Under the pieces are notes generated by a model. It was not told the origin of the DNA. It did not search any database and worked only from the letters and a program-made list of their open reading frames with translations. Of a stretch of 64,000 nt of DNA, positions 18,013 through 27,350 are shown in pieces. The stretch's first letter is position 1, and each line of letters starts with the position of its first letter. The DNA lies in the NCBI GenBank assembly GCA_944322605.1, contig CALUPD010000037.1:124001-188000 (forward strand), read 5' to 3'. The DNA comes from an uncultured Bacteroidales bacterium. Lineage in GTDB: Bacteria > Bacteroidota > Bacteroidia > Bacteroidales > UBA932. The position numbers and the translations under genes are program-made.

Positions 18013-18777
18013 ATGAATGATATAATATTGAATATAGAGGGCCTGGCTGCCACAATAGACGGCAAGGAGATACTTAAAGGCATAGACCTGACAATAAGAA
18101 AGGGGGAAACCCATGCCATAATGGGTCCTAACGGTTCGGGGAAGAGCACTCTTTCCGCCGTGCTTGCAGGGAAACCCAATTATAATGTCACGGGAGGAAA
18201 GGTGACATTCATGGGCAGGGATCTTTTGGAAATGTCGCCCGAAGAACGTTCATGGGCAGGACTGTTCCTGAGTTTCCAGTACCCTATAGAAGTTCCCGGC
18301 GTTACCAACGTGAACTTCATGAAGAGCGCGGTGAACGAGCACAGGAAGCAAAAAGGCCTGCCTCCCCTGAGCGCGGCGGCGTTCCTTAAACTTATGAGGG
18401 AGAAGATGGCCGTAGTCGAAATGGACAGCTCTTTCTCGTCCCGTGGCGTGAATGTAGGCTTTTCGGGAGGGGAAAAGAAGCGCAACGAGATATTCCAGAT
18501 GGCCATGCTTGAACCTTCGCTTGCGATACTCGACGAGACCGACAGCGGGCTGGACGTGGATGCCCTGCGCATAGTGGCCGCCGGGGTGAACAAGCTCAAG
18601 ACTCCTGATAATGCCGCCATTGTGATTACCCATTACCAGCGCCTTCTCGATTATATAGTGCCTGACGTGGTGCATGTCCTTTATAAAGGCAGGATAATAA
18701 AGACCGCCGGCAAGGAACTGGCATTGGAAGTCGAGAAAAAAGGCTATGATTGGCTCATACATGAAAGCGAGGCCTGA
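18013..18777 (+). CDS. sufC: Fe-S cluster assembly ATPase SufC
   Basis: A 254-residue ABC-type ATPase that drives conformational change of the SufBD scaffold. Walker A GPNGSGKST lies at 38-46, the ABC signature FSGGEKKRNEIFQ near 155, and Walker B with the SufC-typical LAILDETDSGLD near 176. The switch His is in IVITHYQRLL near 207. Only the ATPase domain is present, with no membrane segment, which is characteristic of SufC rather than a transporter. sufB lies 85 bp upstream and sufD 18 bp downstream. Confidence 0.96.
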   Translation: MNDIILNIEGLAATIDGKEILKGIDLTIRKGETHAIMGPNGSGKSTLSAVLAGKPNYNVTGGKVTFMGRDLLEMSPEERSWAGLFLSFQYPIEVPGVTNVNFMKSAVNEHRKQKGLPPLSAAAFLKLMREKMAVVEMDSSFSSRGVNVGFSGGEKKRNEIFQMAMLEPSLAILDETDSGLDVDALRIVAAGVNKLKTPDNAAIVITHYQRLLDYIVPDVVHVLYKGRIIKTAGKELALEVEKKGYDWLIHESEA

Positions 18778-18795
18778 CAGTTAACCCGAATTGAT

Positions 18796-19854
18796 ATGGA
18801 AAACAACTATATATATGTCCCTGACGGGAAATTGAGGAATTCCTCTTCGTTCCGGTGCAGGGTCCCGATGCAGGGAACTCTCCAGCAGTTCATAGCTGAA
18901 GGGGTGCTTTCCGGCGCGGATGATTCCTCCGTCCTGCGCTTCGTAGAGGATGCGGAGGGCAGCAGGAAAAGGTTCGTATGCAATGTCCCGAAAGGTTGCT
19001 GTCCTGAAGAAATGTTGCAGCTTATCGCGATAAGGAACAATCCTTCCAATCCGGAACTCGATTATTCCCTTGCGGTAAACATGGAGGAAAGCTCTTCTGC
19101 TTCTATCCTTTTGTGTTCCCATACGATGACCCATGACTATTATGTCACTTCCGGGGACATGGATGTCGCATTGTCCGACAATTCATCCCTGAATCTTGTC
19201 CTTATGCAGAACGAGCATAACGACGCGAGGCACATAAGCCGCATAAAGGTGGCGATGGGCAGGAATGCAAGGCTCAACATGGTACTGGTCTCATTGCATG
19301 GCGGGGATTTGGAGAACTCAGTGCGTGTCGACATGAACGGGGAGGGAGGAGAATGCCGCATAGGCGGGCTCTACCTGATGGACAGGAACCAGAAATACGT
19401 GGCGGACATAAGGTTGAACCATAATGTCCCGCATTGCCATAGCGACCAGATTTTCAAAGGCATTCTTGACGATAATTCCAAGGCGGGATTCTCTGGCCTT
19501 GTATATGTCGCTCCTGATGCCCAGAAAACCGAGGCGTACCAGGCGAACCATAATCTGCTTGTATCGGACCAGGCCAAGGTCGATACGCAGCCTCAGCTTG
19601 AAATTTACGCCGACGATGTGAAATGCTCGCATGGGGCCACTATAGGAAGGATGGACGAACAGTCTTTGTTTTATATGAGGTCAAGGGGCATAGCCTTGAA
19701 GGAAGCGAGGATATTGCAACAGCTTGCTTTCGTCCACGAAGTCCTTGAGAGGGTTGAAAAAACGGAATTGAAAGAACGCCTGGCTTCTTTGGTGGAAAGA
19801 AGGCTGAGGGGCGAATTTTCCGATTGCCGCGATTGCAGCAAGAATTGCTGCTGA
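18796..19854 (+). CDS. sufD: Fe-S cluster assembly protein SufD
   Basis: A 352-residue SufB/SufD-family beta-helix protein and partner of SufB in the SufBC2D complex. Recognisable SufD segments are NHNVPHCHSDQIFKGILDDN near 213, GLVYVAPDAQKTEAYQANHN near 235, and QLEIYADDVKCSHGATIGRM near 265, with the conserved Cys and His of the SufB-SufD interface, followed by LFYMRSRGI. It ends in a Cys-rich tail, DCRDCSKNCC, which is not part of the usual core. It is the last suf gene; nrdJ starts 41 bp later with no terminator between, so co-transcription is possible. Confidence 0.93.
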   Translation: MENNYIYVPDGKLRNSSSFRCRVPMQGTLQQFIAEGVLSGADDSSVLRFVEDAEGSRKRFVCNVPKGCCPEEMLQLIAIRNNPSNPELDYSLAVNMEESSSASILLCSHTMTHDYYVTSGDMDVALSDNSSLNLVLMQNEHNDARHISRIKVAMGRNARLNMVLVSLHGGDLENSVRVDMNGEGGECRIGGLYLMDRNQKYVADIRLNHNVPHCHSDQIFKGILDDNSKAGFSGLVYVAPDAQKTEAYQANHNLLVSDQAKVDTQPQLEIYADDVKCSHGATIGRMDEQSLFYMRSRGIALKEARILQQLAFVHEVLERVEKTELKERLASLVERRLRGEFSDCRDCSKNCC

Positions 19855-19895
19855 TCCGTTATTTACGCATTGCAAATAATTAAAAAGCATAATAT

Positions 19896-22409
19896 ATGGA
19901 AAAAGTGACTTACGAAGAAGCCCTTGAGGCCAGTATTAATTATTTCCACGGAGACGAGCTGGCTGCTTCGGTGTGGATCAACAAATATGCGATGAAGGAC
20001 TCTTTCGGCAATCTGTACGAGAAATCGCCGGAGGACATGCACCGCAGGCTGGCAAAGGAGTTTGCGAGGATAGAGTCCCAATATGCGAATCCTGTCAGCG
20101 AAGAGGAAATATTTTCCCTTCTCGACCATTTCAGGTACATCATTCCGCAAGGCGGTCCTATGACGGGAATCGGCAACGATTACCAGATCGCATCCCTTTC
20201 GAACTGCTTCGTCATAGGGAACAGCGGGGCCGATTCGTATGGAGGCATAATGAAAGCGGACGAAGAACAGGTCCAGCTTATGAAGAGAAGGGGCGGAGTA
20301 GGGCATGACCTGTCCCATATCAGGCCGACTGGAAGCCCGGTCCTTAACAGCGCGCTTACGTCGACAGGCGTGGTGCCGTTCATGGAGAGGTATTCTAATT
20401 CGACGAGGGAAGTGGCGCAGGACGGACGAAGGGGAGCGTTGATGCTTACCATTTCCATAAAGCATCCTGATTCCGAAAAATTCATAGACGCCAAGATGGA
20501 ACAGGGGAAGGTCACTGGCGCGAACGTTTCTGTCAAAATAGACGACGAATTCATGAAAGCCGCCCTTTCGGACGGGAAATACGTGCAGCAATATCCTATA
20601 GATTCGGATAATCCAAAGGTCCGTACCGAAATTAACGCATCGGCCCTCTGGAAGAAAATCATCCATAATGCATGGAAGTCGGCAGAACCGGGAGTCCTGT
20701 TTTGGGATACCGTCATAAGGGAATCGGTCCCTGACTGCTATGCCGATTTGGGATACAGGACCGTAAGCACGAATCCTTGCGGGGAAATTCCTCTGTGCCC
20801 TTATGATTCGTGCAGGCTTATCGCCATAAACCTTTATTCGTATGTCGACAATCCTTTCACGGAAAAGGCGAAATTCGATTTCGACCTTTTCAAAAAGCAT
20901 GTGGCCGTGGCCATGAAGCTCATGGACGACCTTGTCGATCTCGAAATGGAAAAGATAGACAAGATACTTGCAAAAATCGAAAGCGATCCCGAAAGCTACG
21001 ATATAAAGAGGACCGAGCTGGAATTGTGGCATAAGATAAAGGAAAAATCGGCCAAGGGCCGCCGTACAGGCCTTGGCATAACGGCTGAAGGCGACATGCT
21101 TGCCGCTCTCGGCCTTACATACGGCTCGGACGAGGCGATAGATTTTGCCGTAGAGGTCCAAAAGACGCTGGCGGTAGAGGCATACAGGGAATCCGTGGCA
21201 ATGGCTTCCGAGAGGGGCGCGTTCCCTATATACGACAGCGAAAGGGAAAAAGGCAACCCGATGATAGAAAGAATAAAGGAAGCCGACCCGGAGCTTTATA
21301 AGAAGATGGCGAAGCACGGAAGAAGGAACATTTCCATGCTTACTATCGCTCCTACCGGGACGACGAGCCTTATGAGCCAGACTACTTCCGGCATCGAACC
21401 AGTATTCCTCCCTTATTACAAGAGAAGAAGAAAGGTGAATCCGAATGACAAAAACGTGGTGATAGCGTACAGGGACGAAGTGGGCGATTATTTCGAGGAA
21501 TATTACGTGTTCCATCACAAATTCCTCAAATGGTGCGAAATACATGGCTATCCTGAAGCAATGGTCAGGGGCATGAGCGACGATGAGATAAAGGCCCTTG
21601 TCATGAGTAGCCCTTATTACAAGGCTACATCGAACGATATAGACTGGGTGGCAAAGGTGAAGATGCAGGGAAAGATACAGAAATGGGTGGACCATTCAAT
21701 CAGCGTTACGGTCAACCTGCCTAATTCCGTGACAGAGGAATTGGTTGCGGAAGTTTACAAGACCGCTTGGGAATCCGGATGCAAGGGCATGACGGTCTAT
21801 AGGGACGGTTCCCGTACCGGTGTCCTCGTGTCGGCCAAGGAAACCAAGAAAGAAGTCCTCAGGCCTAAGAAACGCCCTAAGGCTTTGGCTGCCGACATTA
21901 TCAGGTTCAGGAACGGGAATGAAAACTGGATCGCATTCATAGGCATGATGAACGGCGCCCCGTATGAAATCTTTACCGGACTTGCAGAAGAGGATACGAT
22001 AAATATTCCGAGATCCATCGACAAGGGATTCATAGTCAAGGAAAAGACGGAAGACGGACGTTCGATATACAATTTCCAGTATGTGAACAAGAACGGCTAT
22101 ACTCAGACAGTGGGCGGAATTTCGCATATGTTCAACAAGGAATTCTGGAATTACGCAAGGCTTATTTCGGGTGTCTTGAGAAACGGCATGCCTATTGTCG
22201 ACGTGTTGAACCTCATCGCCGGCCTTTCTTTGGACAGCGAAACCATAAATACATGGAAGAACGGCGTGGAAAGAGCCTTGAAGAAATACATTCCTGACGG
22301 GACAAAGGACGAGACCGGCAAGAAGTGCAGCAAATGCCATTCCGACAACCTGGTCTATCAGGAAGGATGCCTGACCTGCATGAATTGCGGCTATTCCAAG
22401 TGCAGTTAG
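19896..22409 (+). CDS. nrdJ: Vitamin B12-dependent (class II) ribonucleotide reductase
   Basis: The 837-residue enzyme reduces ribonucleotides to deoxyribonucleotides with an adenosylcobalamin-generated thiyl radical, so no oxygen is needed. Family features are ASLSNCFVIG near 108 (first redox Cys), MKRRGGVGHDLSHIRPTG near 130, NPCGEIPLCPYDSCRLIAIN near 292 (radical Cys and catalytic Glu), and TIAPTGTTSLMSQTTSGIEP near 484. The C-terminus has CSKCHSDNLVYQEGCLTCMNCGYSKC, two CxxC pairs that probably bind Zn and shuttle electrons. No NrdR, thioredoxin or class I/III gene is adjacent. The enzyme creates a direct need for cobalamin, which the BtuB/BtuG locus at 51-60 kb of this window can supply. 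Confidence 0.95.
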   Translation: MEKVTYEEALEASINYFHGDELAASVWINKYAMKDSFGNLYEKSPEDMHRRLAKEFARIESQYANPVSEEEIFSLLDHFRYIIPQGGPMTGIGNDYQIASLSNCFVIGNSGADSYGGIMKADEEQVQLMKRRGGVGHDLSHIRPTGSPVLNSALTSTGVVPFMERYSNSTREVAQDGRRGALMLTISIKHPDSEKFIDAKMEQGKVTGANVSVKIDDEFMKAALSDGKYVQQYPIDSDNPKVRTEINASALWKKIIHNAWKSAEPGVLFWDTVIRESVPDCYADLGYRTVSTNPCGEIPLCPYDSCRLIAINLYSYVDNPFTEKAKFDFDLFKKHVAVAMKLMDDLVDLEMEKIDKILAKIESDPESYDIKRTELELWHKIKEKSAKGRRTGLGITAEGDMLAALGLTYGSDEAIDFAVEVQKTLAVEAYRESVAMASERGAFPIYDSEREKGNPMIERIKEADPELYKKMAKHGRRNISMLTIAPTGTTSLMSQTTSGIEPVFLPYYKRRRKVNPNDKNVVIAYRDEVGDYFEEYYVFHHKFLKWCEIHGYPEAMVRGMSDDEIKALVMSSPYYKATSNDIDWVAKVKMQGKIQKWVDHSISVTVNLPNSVTEELVAEVYKTAWESGCKGMTVYRDGSRTGVLVSAKETKKEVLRPKKRPKALAADIIRFRNGNENWIAFIGMMNGAPYEIFTGLAEEDTINIPRSIDKGFIVKEKTEDGRSIYNFQYVNKNGYTQTVGGISHMFNKEFWNYARLISGVLRNGMPIVDVLNLIAGLSLDSETINTWKNGVERALKKYIPDGTKDETGKKCSKCHSDNLVYQEGCLTCMNCGYSKCS

Positions 22410-22447
22410 CATCCTGTCGCAGGCTGAATGCGCGGAGAACTTTAGAA

Positions 22448-22479
22448 GGGGCCGGCTTGGAAATGCCAGGCCCCATTTT
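22448..22479 (+). terminator. Probable terminator after nrdJ
   Basis: GGGGCCGGC at 22448-22456 pairs with GCCAGGCCCC at 22465-22474 with one bulged base, followed by ATTTTC. The T-run is short, so termination may be partial. Confidence 0.55.
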
Positions 22480-22526
22480 CATTGATTCCGTCACTGTTTC
22501 ATAGTGTTGTATAATGATTATTCGAC

Positions 22527-23381
22527 ATGCTTTTATATCCGAACGCAAAAATCAATCTCGGCCTCCGTGTCATGCGCAGGCGGGATGACGGCTTTCACGA
22601 CATAGAGACCGTATTCTATCCGGTCAGGGAACTGTACGACGTGCTTGAGATAATTCCGTCGGACAGGCTGTCCATGACATGTTACGGCTTGAAATATGAC
22701 GGGGACGCCATGGACGATTTGTGCATAAAGGCTTATAATGCGCTGAACATGTTATGCGGCGGCTCGTTGCCTCCTGTTTCCATTTATCTGCATAAGAGGA
22801 TACCTGTCGGGGCGGGACTCGGCGGCGGGTCTTCGGACGCGGCGTTTACCATTAAGGGGCTTAATGCTTTGTTCGGGCTCGGGCTGGATTCTTCAACGAT
22901 GAAAAAGGCCGCTGCCGGGACAGGGAGCGATTGTCCTTTTTTCATAGACAACGTTCCGGCTTTCGCCACGGGGACCGGAACGGATCTTGAGCCGTTTTCT
23001 TCTTCTGCAATCGAGTCCCTTTCTTCCGATTATGAATTCAGGTTCGTTCATCCCGGAGTTTCCGTTTCTACAAAAGAGGCCTATGCTGGGATTGTCCCGA
23101 GAAATTTATGGGAAGGGCCATGGACTGCCTGCGAGGGAGAGTCTTGCGATGCTTCCATGCCGCATGGGCATGCGGCTGATTTGAGAAGCCTGCTTTCCTC
23201 TCCTGTCGAAGAATGGAAAGGCCGGCTTGTAAACGATTTCGAGCGCAGCGTATTCGAAAAGCATCCTGAAATAAAAGCCGTGAAGGACAGGATGTATTCG
23301 GAAGGGGCTGTTTACGCCTCCATGACCGGCAGCGGCTCGACTGTTTTCGGCATATTCAGGAAGCGGCCTTTTTCACTGTAA
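22527..23381 (+). CDS. ispE: 4-diphosphocytidyl-2-C-methyl-D-erythritol kinase
   Basis: A GHMP-family kinase of the non-mevalonate (MEP) isoprenoid pathway that phosphorylates the 2-hydroxyl of CDP-ME with ATP. The 284 residues begin with the family N-terminus YPNAKINLGLRVMRRRDDGFH, and the ATP loop PVGAGLGGGSSDAAF sits at 93-107. GSDCPFF near 135 and the C-terminal GAVYASMTGSGSTVFGIF near 258 are also standard. The gene is convergent with the lolE-like gene, and their 3' ends overlap by 26 bp. No other isoprenoid gene is nearby. Confidence 0.95.
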   Translation: MLLYPNAKINLGLRVMRRRDDGFHDIETVFYPVRELYDVLEIIPSDRLSMTCYGLKYDGDAMDDLCIKAYNALNMLCGGSLPPVSIYLHKRIPVGAGLGGGSSDAAFTIKGLNALFGLGLDSSTMKKAAAGTGSDCPFFIDNVPAFATGTGTDLEPFSSSAIESLSSDYEFRFVHPGVSVSTKEAYAGIVPRNLWEGPWTACEGESCDASMPHGHAADLRSLLSSPVEEWKGRLVNDFERSVFEKHPEIKAVKDRMYSEGAVYASMTGSGSTVFGIFRKRPFSL

Positions 23382-24576
23382 ACCTGAGAGGCATATTGGC
23401 GATCAGGAATCCGATCAATGCGCAGGAAACGACGGTTATCAGTACGTCCGGTATTTCAAGGGATACGGGATAGGAATCGGTCAGAAAGCTTCCCGGCATT
23501 TTTATTATTCCGTAATGTTGCTGTATGAGAGTCAGCACGCATCCTATCGCCGTTCCTGAAATCACGCCTGTCAAGGACACGAGCCAGCCTTCGAGCATGA
23601 ATATTTTTCTTGCCATGCCCGGTTTGGCTCCGAGAAACTCAAGGGTCTCCATGTCGTCCCTTTTTTCGATTATCAGCATGGACAGCGAGCCGAATATGTT
23701 GCAGCTTATAATCAGTATTATGAAGAACAGAATCATATATACGGCAAGCTTTTCCGATTTAGCCACTTTGTAAATCGATTCGTTTTGCCTGTACCTGTCC
23801 AAAATCCTGAATTTCCCGTCCGACGATTTCTCCAATGCGGCGACGGCTGCTCTGCCGGCATTTTCGGGCGTGCCGTCTTTAAGGTAAAGCTCGGCGTAAC
23901 TGCAATCCCCTTTGGCGTAGCTTAGGAGTTCCGCCGCCTTTTCAGATGATACGAATATGAACCTCCTGTCCGTCTGGTAGTCTATCGCTGTTATGCCAGA
24001 CGGGAATACGTTTTCCTTCCTGAGGGATCCTGCTGGATTGACAAGGGATATTTCCGTATCCTTGTCGGGGAAATACAATTCGAGAGGCGACATGAAATGC
24101 GGCCTTATCCCGAGGCTGTAGGCTATTCCTTGCCCGACGACCGCTTCTTCAATGCTTCCGTCCCTTACTGAAAAGCGGCCGTCCACTATGAATTTGCCGT
24201 ATCCGGCTATCTCCCCGTAATCTTCAGGAACTCCTTTTGCCGTGGCGAAAGACTGCTTTCCGTCGTATCTTATGAATATGTCCTCTTCTATTACTGGCAT
24301 GACGGAGAAATGGCTGCCGCAGCACGAGTCTATTATGGCAAAATCCCGCCTGTCGATTGTTTTGCCGTGCACGGCTTCTATCCTGTAGTCCGGATCGTAT
24401 TCGGAATGCATCTGTTCTATCAGCGCATTGAATCCGTTGAAGACGGACATTATTATTATCAGTGCCGCGCACCCTACTGCTATTCCTGCGGCACTGATAA
24501 TGGATATGATGTTTATGACATTATGCGACTTCTTGGCAAAGAGGTATCTCCTTGCTATGAACAGCGGAAGATTCAT
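23356..24576 (-). CDS. ABC transporter permease of the LolE/FtsX-like family
   Basis: The 406 residues have the FtsX/LolC-E layout: one N-terminal membrane helix (about 18-42), a periplasmic MacB-like domain of about 230 residues, and three C-terminal helices near 280-305, 330-355 and 375-398. The N-terminus FIARRYLFAKKSHNVINIIS and SVFNGFNALI are the LolE-type start. By family it would belong to a lipoprotein-release or related envelope complex with a LolD-type ATPase, but no ATPase gene is adjacent. It overlaps rbfA by 4 bp (ATGA) and follows tyrS and rbfA in one operon. Its 3' end overlaps convergent ispE by 26 bp. Confidence 0.85.
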   Translation of the reverse strand: MNLPLFIARRYLFAKKSHNVINIISIISAAGIAVGCAALIIIMSVFNGFNALIEQMHSEYDPDYRIEAVHGKTIDRRDFAIIDSCCGSHFSVMPVIEEDIFIRYDGKQSFATAKGVPEDYGEIAGYGKFIVDGRFSVRDGSIEEAVVGQGIAYSLGIRPHFMSPLELYFPDKDTEISLVNPAGSLRKENVFPSGITAIDYQTDRRFIFVSSEKAAELLSYAKGDCSYAELYLKDGTPENAGRAAVAALEKSSDGKFRILDRYRQNESIYKVAKSEKLAVYMILFFIILIISCNIFGSLSMLIIEKRDDMETLEFLGAKPGMARKIFMLEGWLVSLTGVISGTAIGCVLTLIQQHYGIIKMPGSFLTDSYPVSLEIPDVLITVVSCALIGFLIANMPLRFTVKKAAS

Positions 24577-24917
24577 TTTTTGAGAAGTTCGTCGATCTTC
24601 TCGACATAGTCGAGAGAATCATCCACGTAGTAGTTCAATTCGGGTATGATGCGCAGCTGCTTGGCCATTTTCCTTCCCAGTTCCCCGCGCAGCTGCCTGC
24701 TCATCTGGGATACGGTTTCCATTACTTCTTTTGTCTTGCTTGAAGGGAATATGCTCAGGTATATTTTTGCCACGGAAAGGTCGGGGCTGATTTTCACCCC
24801 GCTGACCGTGACCATCGCGCCTGAAAATGCAGCCATCCCTTTCGAGCGTATGATTTCGGCCATGTCCCTCTGTATCTCTTTGGATACTTTCAATTGCCTT
24901 GTGGATTCTGTTTCCAT
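24573..24917 (-). CDS. rbfA: 30S ribosome-binding factor RbfA
   Basis: A 114-residue single KH-like domain protein that binds the 30S subunit late in 16S rRNA maturation and in the cold. The family pattern is present: RQLKVSKEIQRDMAEIIR at the start, VTVSGVKISPDLSVAKIYLS in the middle and LRGELGRKMAKQLRIIPEL near the end, followed by the acidic DDSLDYVEKIDELL tail. It starts 1 bp after the tyrS stop and overlaps the downstream permease gene by 4 bp, so translation is probably coupled. Confidence 0.93.
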   Translation of the reverse strand: METESTRQLKVSKEIQRDMAEIIRSKGMAAFSGAMVTVSGVKISPDLSVAKIYLSIFPSSKTKEVMETVSQMSRQLRGELGRKMAKQLRIIPELNYYVDDSLDYVEKIDELLKK

Positions 24918-24918
24918 G

Positions 24919-26211
24919 TCAGTCGTCTATTTTTATTATGAAATAGTTCTTCTTGCCTTTTTGCACAAGGATGTACCTGTCGTTGAATATCCAGCTTTCA
25001 TCCGCCGTGGCGTTGGTGTCGGTTATTTTCGTCTTGTTTATGCTGAGTCCTCCCGATTGTATCATTTTCCTGCATTCCCCTTTTGACGGGAATACCGACG
25101 TATGGACAGAAAGCAGGTCGATAGCCCCGCATGGAAGGGCGCTTCTGCTTATTCCGAATTGCGGAACGCCTTCGAATACGGAAAGGAAGGTCTTTTCGTC
25201 CAATGATTTCAATTCTTCAGAGGTGGAGTTGCCGAAAAGTATGTTCGAAGCGTTTACCGCATTTTCGTATTCCTGCATGCCGTGGACCATGACCGTGATT
25301 TCCTTAGCGAGCCTTTTCTGCAATTCCCTCTCATGCGGGGCGTTCCTGTGGCTTTCTATTATCGAGTCGATCTCGTCTTTGCCGAGCATGGTGAATATCT
25401 TGATGTATTTTTCGGCGTCTTCGTCGCTTACGTTCATCCAGAACTGGTAAAAGGCATACGGGCTGGTGTATCTTGCGTCAAGCCATATGTTGCCTTTTTC
25501 TGTCTTTCCGAATTTTCCTCCGTCTGCTTTTGTTATAAGCGGGCATGTAAGGGCGTAGCATTCGTTTTCGGTCTTCCTTCTTATCAGTTCCGCCCCGGTT
25601 GTCATGTTGCCCCACTGGTCGCTTCCTCCCATTTGGAGCTTGCATCCGTAATGTTCGTTCAGGTACAGGTAGTCATATCCCTGCACGAGCTGGTATGAGA
25701 ATTCCGTGAATGACATTCCTTCCCTTCCTTCCCCGTTGAGCCTTTTCTTGACGGAATCCTTGCTCATCATATAGTTTACGGTGATATGCTTTCCTATGTC
25801 GCGGATGAAAGCGAGGAACGTATAGTCTTTCATCCAGTCGTAATTGTTGACAAGGACTGCCGCGTTCGGATTGCCTGAGTCGAAGTCGAGGAATTTTTCA
25901 AGCTGGGCCTTTATGGCGTTCTGGTTATGTCTGAGTGTCTGCTCGTCGAGCAGGTTTCTTTCGGCTGATTTCATCGACGGGTCGCCTATCATTCCTGTCG
26001 CTCCCCCGATTAGCGCGATCGGCTTATGTCCGCAACTTTGCAGATGCTTGAGCATCATGATTCCTACAAGATGCCCTATGTGTAGGGAGTCCGCTGTCGG
26101 GTCGATTCCGAGGTATGCGGTTGTCCTTTCCTTCATCAGCTGTTCTTCCGTTCCGGGCATCATCGTATGGAGCATGCCTCTCCATTTTAGCTCTTCAATA
26201 AAATTTCTCAT
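24919..26211 (-). CDS. tyrS: Tyrosyl-tRNA synthetase
   Basis: A class I aminoacyl-tRNA synthetase of 430 residues that attaches tyrosine to tRNA-Tyr. The HIGH motif is at 44-47 ([13 protein letters not shown]), the tyrosine pocket has [24 protein letters not shown] near 175-205, and the KMSKS equivalent is KFGKT near 230. An S4 RNA-binding domain closes the protein ([17 protein letters not shown] near 375). It leads the operon tyrS-rbfA-lolE-like. A minus-strand promoter element at 26234-26241 lies 22 nt before the ATG. No T-box or other leader is present, since the leader is only about 15 nt. Confidence 0.97.
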   Translation of the reverse strand: MRNFIEELKWRGMLHTMMPGTEEQLMKERTTAYLGIDPTADSLHIGHLVGIMMLKHLQSCGHKPIALIGGATGMIGDPSMKSAERNLLDEQTLRHNQNAIKAQLEKFLDFDSGNPNAAVLVNNYDWMKDYTFLAFIRDIGKHITVNYMMSKDSVKKRLNGEGREGMSFTEFSYQLVQGYDYLYLNEHYGCKLQMGGSDQWGNMTTGAELIRRKTENECYALTCPLITKADGGKFGKTEKGNIWLDARYTSPYAFYQFWMNVSDEDAEKYIKIFTMLGKDEIDSIIESHRNAPHERELQKRLAKEITVMVHGMQEYENAVNASNILFGNSTSEELKSLDEKTFLSVFEGVPQFGISRSALPCGAIDLLSVHTSVFPSKGECRKMIQSGGLSINKTKITDTNATADESWIFNDRYILVQKGKKNYFIIKIDD

Positions 26212-26233
26212 CGAATGAATTGTTAAATAATCG

Positions 26234-26241
26234 CAAAGATA
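26234..26241 (-). promoter_or_regulatory. -7 promoter element of the tyrS operon
   Basis: The minus strand reads TATCTTTG, an exact TAnnTTTG element, with TTTC near the expected -33 position. The ATG lies 22 nt downstream. Confidence 0.65.
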
Positions 26242-26301
26242 CTTTTTTTTGGAAGCCGTTTGAAATTTTTCTATGGCAAAGTTTTAAATGTCTTCCGATT
26301 A

Positions 26302-26332
26302 TTTGTGCATGCCGGGGAATTCAGTAATTTTG
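26302..26332 (+). promoter_or_regulatory. Promoter of the DUF2156 gene
   Basis: TTTG at 26302-26305, 19 nt and TAATTTTG at 26325-26332 give a full match to the Bacteroidetes consensus. Because it lies inside the longest open frame (from 26260), it shows that the true start codon is downstream, at 26395 or 26410. Confidence 0.7.
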
Positions 26333-26409
26333 CAGAAAGCTGTCGGGGAGCGGGGATTCCGGAAGAAATCAGGGAATGCCTGCATGTTTTTCCGATGGCC
26401 GTGCTGGGT

Positions 26410-27342
26410 ATGCTTGCTTATAAGAAAATAGAATTATCAGATAGGGAATGGGTTAACGAGCTGTTGGCGTATAGCGATTTCAGGGGTACGGAATACAGTT
26501 TCGCGACCTTGTATATCTGGGCCGGAGTTTTCAATACGCGGATATGCCGCTGGAATGATTTTCTCGTGGCCCGTTCATGCGACGGAAAGGATGCTGCGTA
26601 CATATTCCCTGCCGGAAGAGGCAGCGATGCGGAACTTGCGGAGCTTATGGGATTGCTTGAGAAGGACGCTGAGGAGGCCGGTCTCGGATTTTCGATGGTT
26701 TCGATAACCGGGGATTCAGCCAGGCGCATAGAGTCCGCCTGCGGGAACAGGTACGATTTCGTCCCTTTGAGGAACAGCTTCGATTATGTGTATGAAACAG
26801 AGGATTTGATCAATTTGTCCGGCAAGAAATACCAGCCAAAGCGAAACCATATGGCGCGATTCAAGGAACTGAATTGGACGTATGAGCCTGTAAGCCTTTC
26901 CAATATCGCGGATTGCGCCGCCATGAACGAGGAATGGTGCCGTGTCAACGGTTGCGGCCGGGATTTGTCGATGCAGCAGGAATCATGCGCGGTGAGAAAG
27001 GCTTTGGAGAACTTCGGGCCTCTCTCCTTGAAAGGAGGGCTGTTGAGGGTGGACGGGAAAGTGGTCGCATATGCTCTCGGCGAAAAGATCAATTCGGATA
27101 CTTTCATCGTCCATGTGGAAAAGGCTTTCGGGGAATACAAGGGCGCCTATCAGATGATAAACAGGGAATTCCTCGTGCATGAGGCTTCGGGGTGCAAATA
27201 TGTCAACAGGGAAGACGACGCGGGGGACGAAGGCCTCAGGAAAGCCAAGCTGTCATATCATCCTGCCTTTATGATTGAGAAATATATGGCCGTCAGGAAA
27301 AGCGGTTGCGGGAAGCGAGCCGGGGCCATGAATAATATGTAA
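26410..27342 (+). CDS. DUF2156 / GNAT-fold acyltransferase-like protein
   Basis: I place the start at 26410 (MLAYKKIELSDREWVNELL), giving 310 residues; 26395 is a possible alternative. The start follows the promoter at 26302-26332, and the pattern (IxLxDxxW...YSFATLYIW) matches the usual N-terminus of the family. The protein has two GNAT-like halves, with FVPLRNSFDYVYETEDLINLSGKKYQPKRNH near 125-155 as the best-conserved stretch; this resembles the C-terminal domain of phosphatidylglycerol lysyltransferases (DUF2156). YQMINREFLVHEA and YVNREDDAGDEGLRKAK close the second half. It has no membrane helix. Substrate unknown; an aminoacyl or acyl transfer is inferred only from fold. The phosphopantetheinyl transferase gene follows after 8 bp. 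Confidence 0.8.
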   Translation: MLAYKKIELSDREWVNELLAYSDFRGTEYSFATLYIWAGVFNTRICRWNDFLVARSCDGKDAAYIFPAGRGSDAELAELMGLLEKDAEEAGLGFSMVSITGDSARRIESACGNRYDFVPLRNSFDYVYETEDLINLSGKKYQPKRNHMARFKELNWTYEPVSLSNIADCAAMNEEWCRVNGCGRDLSMQQESCAVRKALENFGPLSLKGGLLRVDGKVVAYALGEKINSDTFIVHVEKAFGEYKGAYQMINREFLVHEASGCKYVNREDDAGDEGLRKAKLSYHPAFMIEKYMAVRKSGCGKRAGAMNNM

Positions 27343-27350
27343 ACTTTAAT

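Noticed and set aside
19863..21695. A 610-codon minus-strand frame opposite nrdJ
   Set aside because: It mirrors the codon pattern of nrdJ, has no recognisable motif and no promoter, and the plus-strand product is certain.
26260..26409. Longer start for the DUF2156 protein
   Set aside because: A full consensus promoter lies inside this extension, so it cannot be translated from that transcript.
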